Source: Desmodus rotundus
Taxonomy: Eukaryota; Chordata; Mammalia; Chiroptera; Phyllostomidae
NCBI RefSeq assembly: GCF_022682495.2
Contig: NC_071397.1
Location: 19,354,739 to 19,418,738 of the forward strand
Direction of reading: 5' to 3'
Length of the DNA: 64,000 nt
Of the stretch, positions 35,131 to 46,570 are shown in pieces (within the stretch, counting starts at the first letter, position 1; the number at the start of each line of letters is the position of its first letter). The notes beneath the pieces were generated by a model that saw nothing but the letters and a program-made list of their open reading frames with translations, was not told where the DNA came from and did no database searches. The position numbers and the translations under genes are program-made.

Positions 35131-35335
35131 TGTTAAAACAGAAACCAAGGTATGTTAAAAATTTTAAGAGTTTATTTGAGGACCAATTAATTCCAATTGG
35201 GTAGCGCCAGACCAAAAGTGGTTAGGAATGCTCTCAAGGACTTTATTAACAAATTACTGTCTTAAATTATTTACCACAAAAGCAAAAGAGTTTTGTACCC
35301 ATCTCAGGAGTTTACAGTGTTATAGGCTTTGTAGT
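35131..35335 (-). repeat. ERV 5' LTR, remnant
   Basis: On the minus strand the LTR ends '...ttctgttttaaca' (complement of 35131 onward), right before the primer binding site. It shares 'attttaagagtttatttgag' and 'gtggttaggaatgctc' with the left LTR. Its outer part is lost beyond about 35335, where a MIR starts. Confidence 0.72.
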
Positions 35336-35530
35336 GGTTCAAACAGGTATTCAAACACCTTGGGTTCAAATTTGACCTTCTCACTTACCATCACTTAGAC
35401 AAGTCACTAATAGATTCAGTAATAAAATAGTATGTAGTAATAGGGTTGCTCTTGATTATATAATTAGGAGTAAAAGGGCACTTACTAGATAATAAGTGTT
35501 GCTCTGAAATTTCAATGGAATATCATGTAC
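35336..35530 (+). mobile_element. MIR SINE
   Basis: 'caccttgggttcaaatttga' followed by 'cttagacaagtcac' and 'aataaaatagtatgtagtaa' follows MIR core order. The head overlaps the edge of the ERV. Confidence 0.6.
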
Positions 35531-35536
35531 AGAATA

Positions 35537-35701
35537 CCTAGCACACTTCCTAGCACACTGGGTAACCTAGCACACTGGGTAACCTAGCACACTGGGTAAC
35601 CTAACACACTGGGTAACCTAGCACACTGGGTAACCTAGCATACTGTGTAACCTAGCACACTGGGTAACCTAGCACACTGGGTAACCTAACACACTGGGTA
35701 A
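35537..35701 (+). repeat. Minisatellite, 17-bp unit, nine full copies
   Basis: The unit 'cctagcacactgggtaa' repeats nine times in register from 35549, after a partial first copy at 35537. Copies 4 and 9 share 'taac' in place of 'tagc', and copy 6 has 'gcatactgtg'. The 2-3-4 and 7-8-9 trios are identical in variant pattern, suggesting duplication of a five-unit block. Confidence 0.97.
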
Positions 35702-36317
35702 GAAACAGGTAGCATCTTATGTACTGAGCCTTCATCACAAAACATGTTGCCTCTTGGAAATTTCTGTTATCTGTCTTGATACCATAGTATTTTAAGAGTT
35801 TGGATGCATATAAATGTATAGATTCAAATTATACAATATTTTTCATTGATTCACGAATATATCATAGTGATCACTTAAGAGAAGTGTGTGAATGGCCTGT
35901 ACCAAACAATGGGGTAAAGCAGTATTTTTAAGCTGTAGTTGAAAATTGCACTAAAAATACCCTTCTGTTGAATGTACAGTCACGTGCATATGACAGAGTA
36001 AAATGGTCTTAGAGTGGACAATTAACTTTTTTATTGACGTAAGGAAATCCCAGCGCAAATATTTTTCTCAGCATGTCAGATTAGCAATTATTCTGTTTTT
36101 TAAATGTGTAAATTAAAACAAATTATTTATAGCAAAGAGCATTCTAGTTCTAAATCTAAAGTGTCATTTTCACTCATGGTCTTATTACATACAGATTTTT
36201 TAAAAGAAAAGAGAAAAAAATTACTACAGTGCCTACGTAGTATTGATGAAAATTCAGTACCACAAAAATATCTGCCAGGATTGTCAACTCTGGGTCACTC
36301 CTCATTCTTGAAGTGTC
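35702..36317. other. No recognisable feature
   Basis: AT-rich intergenic DNA. Confidence 0.5.
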
Positions 36318-36625
36318 TGGTGAAATGAGCCAGCCAGAGAAAGACAAATGCCATATGATTTCACTCATATGTGGAATCTAATGAACAAACTGAACTAACA
36401 AGCAAAATAGAGACAGACTCATAGACAGCAGGAGGACAGCTACAGGGGAGGAGGGAGGAGGTTAGGGGTGGAGGGACTGAGTAAAAAGGAAAAAGGACTC
36501 ACAGACATGGGCCACAGTGTGATGATTGTGGGGGGTCGGGTGGAGGTGGAAGAGGGTATAAGGGGGATAAATAGTAATGGAAAATGCAAAAAAATATAAA
36601 CTATTAAAAAATAAAGAAAGCAAAA
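36318..36625 (+). mobile_element. LINE-1 3' end
   Basis: ORF2 C-terminus ('gccagccagagaaagacaaa'), 3' UTR with 'atgaacaaactgaactaaca' and an A-rich tail; same subfamily as the L1 in the ERV. No clear target duplication. Confidence 0.88.
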
Positions 36626-39600
36626 ATCCCATGGAGTTACCTCATACAGCTCTTACTCTTTTTGCTGATTATGTTTTTCTCCATAAAGACATGTAATGAT
36701 TCAACCTTGAGTTTAAAATTTTACCAGCACTTTCTCCTGCCAAGCCATAGCAGAAGGAGATCTCAAGGTTACTGCTTATGTAATTACAAAAGAGCTCATT
36801 ACATATAAAGAAAATTATTGGCCTAACTATTCCTTTTGATTTACTGAAAAAAAATCAGAGGGTGAACACATTGAATGATGTATTCTCAGGAAATGGTGCT
36901 GTTTGAACAATCAAGAAACATACTTTAATTTATTTAGGATATACTTTTTTTGTTAAAAAACCAATTCAGCAACTATCTATTAAACAACTACATGTTTTAG
37001 AAATTGTTCAAGGAATATTCTGATTTCTGAATGGTCATTTATTAAATATTTGTGTTTAATATTAATTGCAATTAATTAAATTGCTAACTACGAGGCATTT
37101 TCTAAGTCATTTTTCTCAGACATCATCATGATAAATATATCAAACAAGGTCCCACAAAGCACTGTGTTCAATTCAGCCATTCTGCTGTTACATCACACAT
37201 ACCATTTACACTCGTCTAGAAGTCCTCATTGCTAGCGTCATTCATTAAGGCAGTAAGAGTTCCTGTGTTTAGTTTGCTTACTAAACAGATATTCAGTTTT
37301 TTTCTTTTTAGTCCAAGACAGACTTAACTCCACAGCTTAAGGAGTCATCAAAGCACCTTGTATTAGGCTAGTGTTTTCTTCCAAGGGGATTCTGCAAATG
37401 ATCAGAGACAGCCCCTCAGCACCTGGTGGGTCGCTGTTTCCTTACACTTGTCATTAGCTTGCTTTCAGTGTAGATGTCTTATTTGTAGATACAAAATTAT
37501 TTCTTGTGGTTTTCTTCAAAATTTCATTATTTTTCATTGTTTATATGGTTTTATTTCTTACCATTATTTTGAAGTGGAAATTAGCATGCTAAAATGTTCG
37601 AACACTGTAAGAGGATATATGTTACCAAAAAAAGTCTTCTTCCCATCCAGTTCTCTCTCCAAAGCAATTACCAGCACTAGCTTCCTCAGAGATTTTCTGT
37701 ACATGTATGAACAAGAAGCTGTTTCTTTCTTTGTATGTCTCTTTTGATACATAAGAGACATGAAGGTAGATTGATGCGTATATACACAAATGACATGAAT
37801 ATATTTATGCCTCCTTTTTATTTTCAAGAGTTACCATAGCATAGGTAACTACACACTGTCTCCCTTTTCTCTCCTGCTCTCTGTCTCTCTTTTTTCCCCT
37901 TAGGAGTATATCTGAAAAGGCCTACTTTTAAAAATAAATTTCTATATTAGTATTGTATTATTGCAAGAGAGAGTTTCACAAAGTTTTACATTGTGTCAGG
38001 TTTCAGGTTTCTCCATTAAGATATCAAGTTTTATGGGTGTTTAAACTCCACAATGACAACAATATTTTAAATATCCATTTTGGTATGTCCTTGACTTTCT
38101 AAATTTACTGCTGATTTTTACAGCCACACACTCACTGTGCTCAGAGAAGTATTTCATCTTTTTATTATGCACATGCCTGGCCTCTGAGAAAACACTGTGG
38201 CTGTCACAGCTCTCCGTGGGCTTTTCTGAATACCCCTTATGATTTCTGTGCATTTCCATTTATTTTAACTGTACATTTAAATTTTTATAATTAAATTACT
38301 TAAGCATTTATTTAGTTGAAAACATGATTTTAAATAATTTTACCTAAAACATAAACACTAATACTAAGACAAAAATGAAAAAAAAGATTGATGTTAACAT
38401 GAGTTATTATTATCAAGAAATCTATGATGACAGATGAAACTAAATATAATTGCATTTAAAAAATATGATTTGAGTGAAATTGCTCCATGACATCAAACTG
38501 CTGTATGGCAGTCAAACTGCATTTTGGGAATTTTATTCTGAAGGCAACATTTTTGAAAAATTGCTTCATAAGGTGATAAATTTATTTGACAAAATAACCT
38601 AGTTCTGTGCACTAGAGGGACTTTCTTGCACACTTGTGAATCCCTTCTTTTCCCCTCTGGTGACCTCATATTGGTTGCGGTCTGTGACACTCTTAACAGT
38701 TCTCCCTCCTTAGGGGAACTTCCATTCACTTGGACTTGACGACGGCTCAAATTACAATATTTCTTTGAAATGCCAAGAAGCCAGATTATCCAAACACTTT
38801 ACAGTCCAATCAACGTGTTTACAGCACCCACCCACCCCATGCATAAAAAGAAGGGAACTGCTGTGAAAAAATTACAACTGGCTTTGTGTGTAAACAAAAT
38901 CTTTAAAATAATTTATAATCATTTACCCAAACCTGCAAGTAATGATGGTAAAGTGGTAATGTTATGAAGAGCATTCCACATTCCAATGAGGGAGAGCTGC
39001 TATCTTCACACTTGGGCCCATAAAATAGTTTTATGAGGGCTGACTGTGGAATACAGGAACACAGGGCCGCTCTGCAATGAGTGGAAGACACTTACCCCAG
39101 TCGGAGGCTGGGTGCCGGGGCCCAATCCACACTGATGATTAATGAGCCAGTGAGTAGGGAGCAGTAAGGCTTTCACAGCCACAAGGTCCTTATCTTCCAA
39201 GGACAGTGCTGAATTTCTCAGAGGTGTATAGTCACACAAATTAGACGTGTGTAAGCCAAGGTCTCAGGACTATAAGCAAATGGCAGAAAACAAAGCTGTG
39301 GCTGAGAATCTCCAAAAGTTGACAGATCCAAATTTTGCTACACTAGTGTATTCATTTCTCCCTTCTAGCTCTGTACCTCGTCATGTAAATACATCGATGT
39401 TGCATTTACCTATATATACTATACTGATTTTATTGGCTTACGAATCCCCAACCTACCTGATCGGTTTTGTCTGTGAATGGCCTGAGCACAGAACCTGGAT
39501 GTTCATCATTTCTATTTTCTTAGCTCCTAATACCAAGTAGGTAGTTTTTTGTTTAAGAGAATGATCAGATTGGCCAGTGTCCAAATCCCACCACTGATAC

Positions 39601-40210
39601 AGTAATTATATAAAATTGTGCAATTTAATCAATTTCCAACCTCAGCTCAGTTACTTGTAGCCTAAATATAGTGACATCGAGTTTATTGTGTTGATGAAAT
39701 TGTGTGTGTGTATGTGTGTGCACAGTGTATGAGTTGCTTGGCACTAAGCCAGGCATATTCTCTAAAATGGCAGCTACCATTTTGTTGGAGTTATTGTTAT
39801 TCAATAATGTTCATTAAGTTAAATGGGAAGGAATTGACATGTCAACCAAATTTACATGTCGATTTAGTTAATTTATAGGTATTTCAGCTGTTGCTTAATT
39901 GGAACAAGATAATAACTAAACCAAGAGAAGATGAAACATAAATAATAAACGGATATTGATCCAAAGTATTACTCTAAGTTCAAATTTACATGTGTACATT
40001 TATATTTTCAATTTTTACAAATTTTTTACTTCAAGTTTATGTTGATTGATGAGGTATGTATGTGCGATGTATTAAATTACCTATGTCTATTTTCCATAGA
40101 GCTTCTAATTTTCTCAGGTATTCATGATTTGTTTTAAATCCAAGCTAATATTCTAGTTTAAAGTGGCTTATAATTTTTGTCTTGAGATGAATTTCAACGT
40201 TTTAAATTTT
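36626..40210. other. About 3.6 kb without a supported gene
   Basis: AT-rich with no assigned repeats. Two minus-strand frames stand out for composition: 38493-38750 (85 codons, with 'SRRQVQVNGSSPKEGELLRV') and 39006-39239 (77 codons). Neither matches a family I know. A splice-donor-like 'ggggtaagtg' lies on the minus strand near 39095. A short (GT)n lies at 39701-39722. Confidence 0.4.
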
Positions 40211-41308
40211 ATTTATTTTATTTTTTTATTTTTATTGTTATTCAATTACAGTTGTATGCCTTTTCTCCCCATCCCTCCACCCCACCCCAGCTGAACCCAC
40301 CTCCCTCCCTCACCTCCACCCTCCCCCTTGGTTTTGTCCATGTGTCCTTTATAGTAGTTCCTGTAATCCCCTCTTCCCACTCCCCCCCCCCCCCGGCTAT
40401 TGTTAGATTGTTCTTAACTTCAATGTCTCTGGTTATATTTTGTTTGCTTTTTTTCTTCTATTGATTATGTTCCAGTTAAAGGTGAGATCATATGGTATTT
40501 GTCCCTCACCGCCTGGCTTATTTCACTTAGCATAATGCTCTCCAGTTTCATCCATGCTGTTGCAAAGGGTATAAGCTCCTTCTTTCTCTCTGCTGCGTAG
40601 AATTCCATTGTGTAAATATACCATAGTTTTTGGATCCACTTGTTTGCTGAGGGGCACTTAGGTTGCTTCCAGTACTTGGCTATTGTAAATTGTGCTGCTA
40701 TGAACATTGGGGTGCACAGGTTCTTTTGGATGGGTATTTCAGGGTTCTTAGGGTATAATCCCAGCAGTGGAATTGCTGGGTCAAAGGGCAGTTCCATTTT
40801 TAGTTTTCTGAGGAAATTCCATACTGTTTTGCACAGTGGCCTCACCAGTCTGCATTCCCACCAACAGTGCACTAGGGTTCCCTTTTCTCTGCATCCTCTC
40901 CAACATTTGTTTGTGGATTTGTTTATGTTGGGCACTCTGACTGGTGTGAGATGGTACCTCATTGTGGTTTTAATTTGCATGTCTCTGATGGCTAATGATG
41001 CTGAGCATCTTTTCATATGTCTCTGGGCCCTCTGTATGTCTTCCTTGGAGAAGTGTCTGTTCAAGTCCTTTGCCCATTTTTAAATTGGGTTGTTTGTCTT
41101 CCTGGAGTGGAGTCATGTGAGTTCTTTATATATTTTGGAGATCAGGCCCTTGTCTGAGGTATCATTAGCAAATATATTTTCCCGTACTGTTGGTTCTCTT
41201 TGTAATTTGGTGCTGTTTTCTTAGCCAGGCAGAAGCTTTTTATTTTGATGAGGTCCCATTTGTTTATTCTTTCCTTTATGTCCCTTGGTTTAGGGGATGT
41301 CTTTTTTC
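40211..41308 (-). mobile_element. LINE-1, 5'-truncated, relatively young
   Basis: On the minus strand: the last part of ORF2, a G-rich 3' UTR (complement 40260-40400, including a run of C's at 40382-40394) and an A-rich tail (T-rich 40204-40235). It belongs to the same subfamily as the copies at 5.4 and 9.9 kb ('gacattgaagttaagaacaa' on the minus strand) and is the best preserved of the truncated copies. Possible flanks 'cgttttaaat' and 'acttttagaa' are too weak to call a duplication. Confidence 0.93.
40465..41307 (-). pseudogene. LINE-1 ORF2p C-terminal domain, one nonsense codon
   Basis: The minus-strand frame from 41079 to the stop at 40465 is open for about 200 codons and covers the C-terminal segment that binds nucleic acid in L1 ORF2 protein. 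It retains the cysteine motif C-X3-C-X7-H-X4-C ('[18 protein letters not shown]') and ends '...[19 protein letters not shown]'. A TAA at the complement of 41080-41082, where related copies have a glutamine codon, breaks the frame from the part upstream. Endonuclease and reverse transcriptase are absent because of 5' truncation. Confidence 0.93.
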
Positions 41309-41679
41309 ACTTTTAGAAAAATATTATCTATATGTCTGCTGTGGTAATAGAAACTTACTGATTTTGAAGAGAAATAGAGTAACACATGAAGATTGAGAAA
41401 CTTCTCCTCCAGAATCTATTGATTGAATTCAGAGGTTCTTTTATTTTTATGGAATGTCAATGAAACAGATGGAATAGATTATATAGTTCACTGGTACATA
41501 TTGACTTAAGGTATTTTCTTAATGCATATTAGTTTCCTTTTGAATCCTACTAATTTTGAGCCTGCAAATTTTGAAAATTCTTTGATATGTTTAGATTTAA
41601 TTACAGGGAGAAAATATTCTTTAATAGGTGGTCTTTTATTTTAAAACATTAAAAGGGGCTATAATGCCTCTAGGGGGAG
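41309..41679. other. No recognisable feature
   Basis: AT-rich intergenic DNA. Confidence 0.5.
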
Positions 41680-41840
41680 AGAGCAAATAGAAAAGAGAAA
41701 GAGAAAGGAAGAGGGGGAGTGGAGAAGGAGCAGAAGAAGGGGAAGAGGAACGGGAAGAGAAGAAAAGAGGAGAAGGAGGAAGAGAGAAAGAAGACAAGGG
41801 GAAAAGAGAGTAGGAAGAAGAGAGCAGAGAAGAACCATCA
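41680..41840. repeat. Purine-rich (GA/GGA) tract
   Basis: About 160 bp almost entirely A and G, with GAAGAG and GGAGAA motifs. The frames open on both strands are low-complexity artefacts (Lys/Glu/Arg on one strand, Leu/Ser/Pro on the other). Confidence 0.95.
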
Positions 41841-43594
41841 ATTTGTGGTTACTATTAAAATTATGTCTTTTGAAATACTGAGAATACAACTGATCCAAAA
41901 GGAATTCATGGTGAGGTGTTCAATGAGACCTGGATATGTGGTTCCAAATTGTTATATCAAAAAGAGTAATTATTCCAAATAGTAGTATCAAGAGAAAAAA
42001 ATCAAGCTCTTATTCTAGTGGCTCTGATTCAGAAACCACTACTCAAAGGTCATAATAACGAAAGGTACTAACAGTCTAAACGATATGACTTCCAAGTGAT
42101 TAAGTCCATTCACAAACCCCTCAGAATTATGATTATGTGGAAAAAGGAAAGTGTGAAGAAGTCACAGGCCATAGAAAACAGATTTCCATCATTGCTAAGT
42201 GGGTTTCACTTTCTCATGAGACAATGGGCTTTAAATAACACATCTGACAGACAAAGGCTAGGAGACGGCATCTACGATCGCATATGAAGGATAGATAGAA
42301 TCAGAGAAAAAAACCACATTTACAGTATGATGTCAGCTGATCGAATAACAATCACATTAAATGTACTGAGATAAGCTGAGTCATGATAATTATCTGAACC
42401 TGGACACTGTTCAGCTGCTGTCTGGGATACAGACCCATATTGTGAAAATGTCAATTATAAAGTAACAGAAATTTAAATATGAGCGATAGTACTAACTTAT
42501 AGTTACATACAAATTCATGATCTTTTACAGCACTCTTCAGTGTATCACTATAGTTGATATTTATTCCAGTTCTGAGAAATTAAAAGGAAAATTGCCATGA
42601 TAGATGTCTTCCCACAGGATAGCAGCCATGCTCAAAGAGAGTGAATCAAACATCTAAATTAGTGAATCACAGATTAGAACTGGGTCTCCTGAATGTTAGA
42701 TAAGTGCTCTTCTCAACCACAGAAAAATTCCACATGTCATAATCATTCTCTATACTCTCTCCATTCACCGGGGTCTATTTCCTGGCTTCCTTCTGTAGAA
42801 AGTGAAGTTTCTCTTGAGGTTTTAGCCACCGTGCTGCCACTCGGTGGCTGGTGCCTGCCCTCTCATCAAGCAGCTGGAGCAAAGACAATGGGGAAACCAC
42901 CTCATTGCCAATCCCTCCTCCAGATTTTGACTCCCCTCCGCAATCTGCCTGTTTTTGTTTACTTTGTGGATTACCCAGGGAGTATGCTTTGATTTTTTTC
43001 TTTTTACAGATTTTTTTCTAAAGTTGTATTCGGAAGGAAAGAAAGGTGTGGTGGGTCTCTACAGCGCTATGGAATACTAGAAATTCCTACTGCTGATTTA
43101 ATAGAATAACATCATAAATGAATTGAAACATCCAAAACAGATAAGAGAGATGCAAGTCTGCCTACCACATCATACTTTCAAATCCAGGGCTTCTCTTCTG
43201 TGCCCGACACTGTCAACCTCACACTCCTGAACATGGTGGTTTCTCATGGTTCTCTTCAATGTCGATCTTTGTTTTGTCCTGTTTTTATTTTGGCCTTCTC
43301 TTTTCCCAGCCTCCCCCTTAAAAAAATCCATGTTCCCTAGTAAACTGTCTTGGACCTGCTGCTTTATTTATGCTAATTATGCAATTCATTAACTTTGCTA
43401 CTTTTGACAACTGCTTATATGATGGAGACTCAAATATTTCTCTCCAGCCCAAGCCACATCCTAAGTTCTCTCACTCACTATCAAACTGTTGGTTAATCGT
43501 GTCCACTTGATTGGCCCCTCCTCATCTAAAAATCAACAAATGGGGACTCCTCCCCAGCCTCCATAAATGGTGGTATAATCTGCTTAGTTGTCTG
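41841..43594. other. No recognisable feature
   Basis: Intergenic DNA. The 42693-42992 frame (99 codons) is more GC-rich than its surroundings, but carries no known motif. Confidence 0.45.
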
Positions 43595-43990
43595 TCAAAG
43601 CTGGGAACCTAAAAGTCACGCTACAGTCCTTTCCTTTTCACTCCACATACCCTTCAATGCAGTATCGTGTTTCCTAAGTATTTCTCAGTGTGGCTTCTCT
43701 GTATTCCAGTTACCCCTCTTCTCAGCACTTAGTCCAGACAAATGCAATAGACCTCAGGTTTTTCTCATGCCAGTCTTTTTGCTCTTGACTTTATCCTCTA
43801 GGCTCCAGTCAATGTGTTCGATGTAAAATACAAATCTGGCCATACATCATCTCAGACGATATTCTTCGATTGTTCCACTTCTGTAAAATGGCATTCCAAC
43901 TTCTCTGCAAGTGGCCTTTGAGAGCAATTTCTCTTTAACTGATTAATCCACTTATGCACATTTATTTAAATTCCTTTTTCTCACCTTGTA
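43595..43990 (+). mobile_element. LINE-2 fragment
   Basis: 'gctgggaacctaaaagtcac' then 'tttccttttcactccacata', and later 'aaatctggccatacatcatc', follow the L2 order. Diverged. Confidence 0.55.
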
Positions 43991-44339
43991 TTTTCCTAAC
44001 ACCAACCCACAAGTGTTTTCCTGGACCTACTACTGCAGTGGGGTTTCACAACACTGTGTCTTCACTTGAATAAGCCATACTAATGTTTCAAAGACGTTAG
44101 GCGTCGGTGGAGTTAGACTAAAGTAAGGCTTAATCTCTTACCTTGTCTGACCCTCATTTGTGTCAGAGGATCTATACCCGCTAACCTCAAAACTTTGATC
44201 TCTAATCCAAGACACTTTTCTAAGTTATGGATCTCTATATCTAGCCACCTATATGTCCTCTTCACTTGTGAATCCCAAAGGCAGCACACAGGAAGTTTGG
44301 CTAATGTAATTTACGACCTTTGTTCCCAGTTATGATCCC

Positions 44340-44800
44340 CATCCAGTGTTCCAGTGTGGTGAATGCCACTGCCATGTAGCTACTTATCCCAGGAGGAGAC
44401 TTGGGATCTTTTTGTTTTCTCCTCCTTTACTTCCTAAAAGCATTGCTATACTGGATTCTATGGATATCATCTCTAATATCCTCCTGGACTCACTTATGTT
44501 TCTTTCAAAGCCATCATCATCTACCACCTGGGCTGTGGCTCTTCATCATCCATTCCTCTCCCCGTTCTGTTCATTGCCCGTGCTGTAGCCAGAATGATAC
44601 TTTGAAAGAGCAAACCTAATGGTATCAATCCTCTGCTTACAATATGTCAATGACATCTCATTCTTCTTATAATGAAGACAGACATTCTTAAGAGAGTCTA
44701 TAGACCTTGGCCCAACCTTTAAATCTCCAGCCTCATCCTTAAAGATTCAATGTCCCCTCATACCCCAGGGTTTTTCTATATGATATAAGTGCATGTTCTT
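44340..44800 (+). mobile_element. LINE-2 fragment, second copy
   Basis: 'gaatgccactgccatgtagc', 'agccagaatgatactttgaa', 'atcaatcctctgcttacaat' and 'ccttggcccaacctttaaat...ctccagcctcatcc' type segments follow the L2 3' half in order. It starts at about the same L2 position as the preceding copy, so the two are separate insertions or a duplication rather than one split element. Confidence 0.75.
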
Positions 44801-45482
44801 TTACCTTTCATTATTAATCCACTACCACAATACACAGATACAGAGAAATAACTTGTAAATACTACTCTTTAAGAAATAGTATTCACTCCATAAGTATATT
44901 ATATGAAATAATTGGATTAAGCATCTATTATAGAATATATACACAACTCTTAGTGGTACTATTCTAAATTTTTAGTGCTAAGTTTTCATCTTTATCTCCA
45001 TAGGCTTTATTAATTTTTATTTTTCTTGTACAATTAATAAATATTCATTTCATCAAATATGGAAAATATTGTTACGCAAAAAGAAAAAAAATAAAATTAC
45101 CTAGAATCCTCCACCCAAAAGAAACATTTGAACATCTTGTATGTTTTAAAGTACACTCTGTTTGATACACCAGGTCAGTTATTTCCTCAAAGACTGGATC
45201 TCTGACTTGGACAGATCTCATATACAAAAGGGACCTCCTTAAGATTCGTGAATCATAACCATAACCATCAAGATTGAACAAATTTGTGCACCAAAGGAGA
45301 AGCTGGAAAGAACCAGTCCTAGCTCAATTTCAAAACACAAAATAAGATTCCAGGTGGTGAGTTTAAACTAAGGATTCAGATAAATGAGGTTAACTTGAAA
45401 AAACCAGCACCATACCATTAATCAACAAGGCGTAAGGAACAACTTCAAATATACCTGATGTATGTCAGCATTTACTGCAGTT
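44801..45482. other. No recognisable feature
   Basis: AT-rich intergenic DNA. Confidence 0.5.
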
Positions 45483-45730
45483 AAAAATCTTTACTTTGTC
45501 CTGACTAGTGTGGCTCAGTTGGTTGGGCATTGTCCCATGGGGTGGCAGGCTGCCAGTTCAATTCCGGGTCAGGGCACATGCCTAGGCTGTGGGCTTGGTC
45601 CCTGGCTGGGGTGTATACGAGAGGCAACTGATTGAAGTTCCTCTCTCTGGTGTTTTTGTCTCACTTTCTCCCTCTCTCCCTCTTTCTTTAAAAATAAATA
45701 AATAAAACCTTTAAAAATATCTTTACTTTG
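45483..45730 (+). mobile_element. VES SINE with target duplications
   Basis: SINE body about 45499-45713: 'tcctgactagtgtggctcag', B-box-like 'agttcaattcc', 'gtcagggcacatgcctagg', 'gagaggcaactgattgaag', CT-rich run and '(aaat)n' end. 'tctttactttg' is repeated exactly at 45488-45498 and 45720-45730. Confidence 0.95.
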
Positions 45731-45777
45731 ATAATGTCAATAAGTCCACATCTTTAAGGGTAGACTATGAGTGATTT

Positions 45778-45780
45778 TAC

Positions 45781-45816
<36 letters not shown>

Positions 45817-45817
45817 C
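45778..45817. repeat. (TTA)n microsatellite
   Basis: About 12 ATT/TTA units. Confidence 0.97.
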
Positions 45818-46394
45818 GATAAGTACATAGTAATTGACCTTTTATAAAATTCTGACTTTTCAGGTGTTTCCTGCTGTGACAATGTATTTGGATTGTGAAG
45901 AGAAGTGGACATGTAGTTTATTTAAAACATTCAAATTACAAATGTGTCTCAGAAGGTCTAATGGTGTCTTAATTTGCTTAAAATCAGTTTTGAACTCATT
46001 CAAAGATACTTGCAAATTGACATTCTTGTGTGACTATTACACTTTTACTGTTCCTAAACCAATTGAATTACTTATATGATTTTAATAATTGTAGCTTTTA
46101 AATACTAATTTTACAATTTAAATTCATTAGTAACATTAAATGACTCATTAAAAGAATTAACACTTAGGTCAGTTAATTTAATATTTCAACAAGCAAAAAA
46201 GAGAATTTACTTAAGGTAAAATATAAATTTGAAAATAGTTGTTGTGCAAAATTTCATCAGGATGAGAAAATTAAAATGCTTTGGATGTGTTAAGAATAGA
46301 ATTAATCTCATGCCAGCAGACTATTATAAAACCACATTAAAAAAAAACTCTGGTTCAATCAGCCATTTATCCATGATCATTTGTCATGCCAATA
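45818..46394. other. No recognisable feature
   Basis: AT-rich; open frames at 45834-46079 and 46229-46480 carry no known motif. Confidence 0.45.
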
Positions 46395-46570
46395 GTGTGT
46401 GGAAAAGCTCTCTACGGGGTGCTAAGGATGCAAAGAGAAGTGAGGAGCTCCTGCTTCCAAGGAGTTGGTCAGTGAAATAGGACAGGGAGCAATTACAAAA
46501 CAATGTGGCAAGTGTTATTATCATCAAGCTAAGTACAATGCATTTGGGGAGCATAAGGGAAAGAATGTTG
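46395..46570 (-). mobile_element. LINE-2 3' region, antisense
   Basis: 'gctaaggatgcaaagagaag', 'agcaattacaaaacaatgtg' and 'caagtgttattatcatcaag' match the antisense of the L2 3' region in order. Confidence 0.55.

Larger units (their letters stand above)
29264..35335 (-). mobile_element. Degraded endogenous retrovirus (provirus)
   Basis: Minus-strand provirus of about 6.1 kb, of which about 1.5 kb is a later L1. In its own direction: remnant 5' LTR (35335-35131), a 4-bp spacer, tRNA-Leu-type primer binding site (35126-35107), splice-donor-like site near 35050, unassigned interior, env transmembrane relic (about 30150-29700), polypurine tract (29585-29572) and 3' LTR (29571-29264). No gag or pol frame is recognisable, so most of it has been lost or has decayed. 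The env type suggests a class I (gamma-like) virus, while the Leu-type site is best known from ERV-L; lineage is uncertain. Confidence 0.8.

Noticed and set aside
35537..35701. CRISPR-like regular repeats
   Set aside because: Units are directly adjacent with no spacers; this is a minisatellite in a mammalian genome.
40640..41083. A 147-codon plus-strand frame
   Set aside because: It lies exactly opposite the L1 ORF2 C-terminal frame, which carries the true family motif.
41719..41982. Lys/Glu/Arg-rich 87-codon frame
   Set aside because: Encoded by the purine-only simple repeat.
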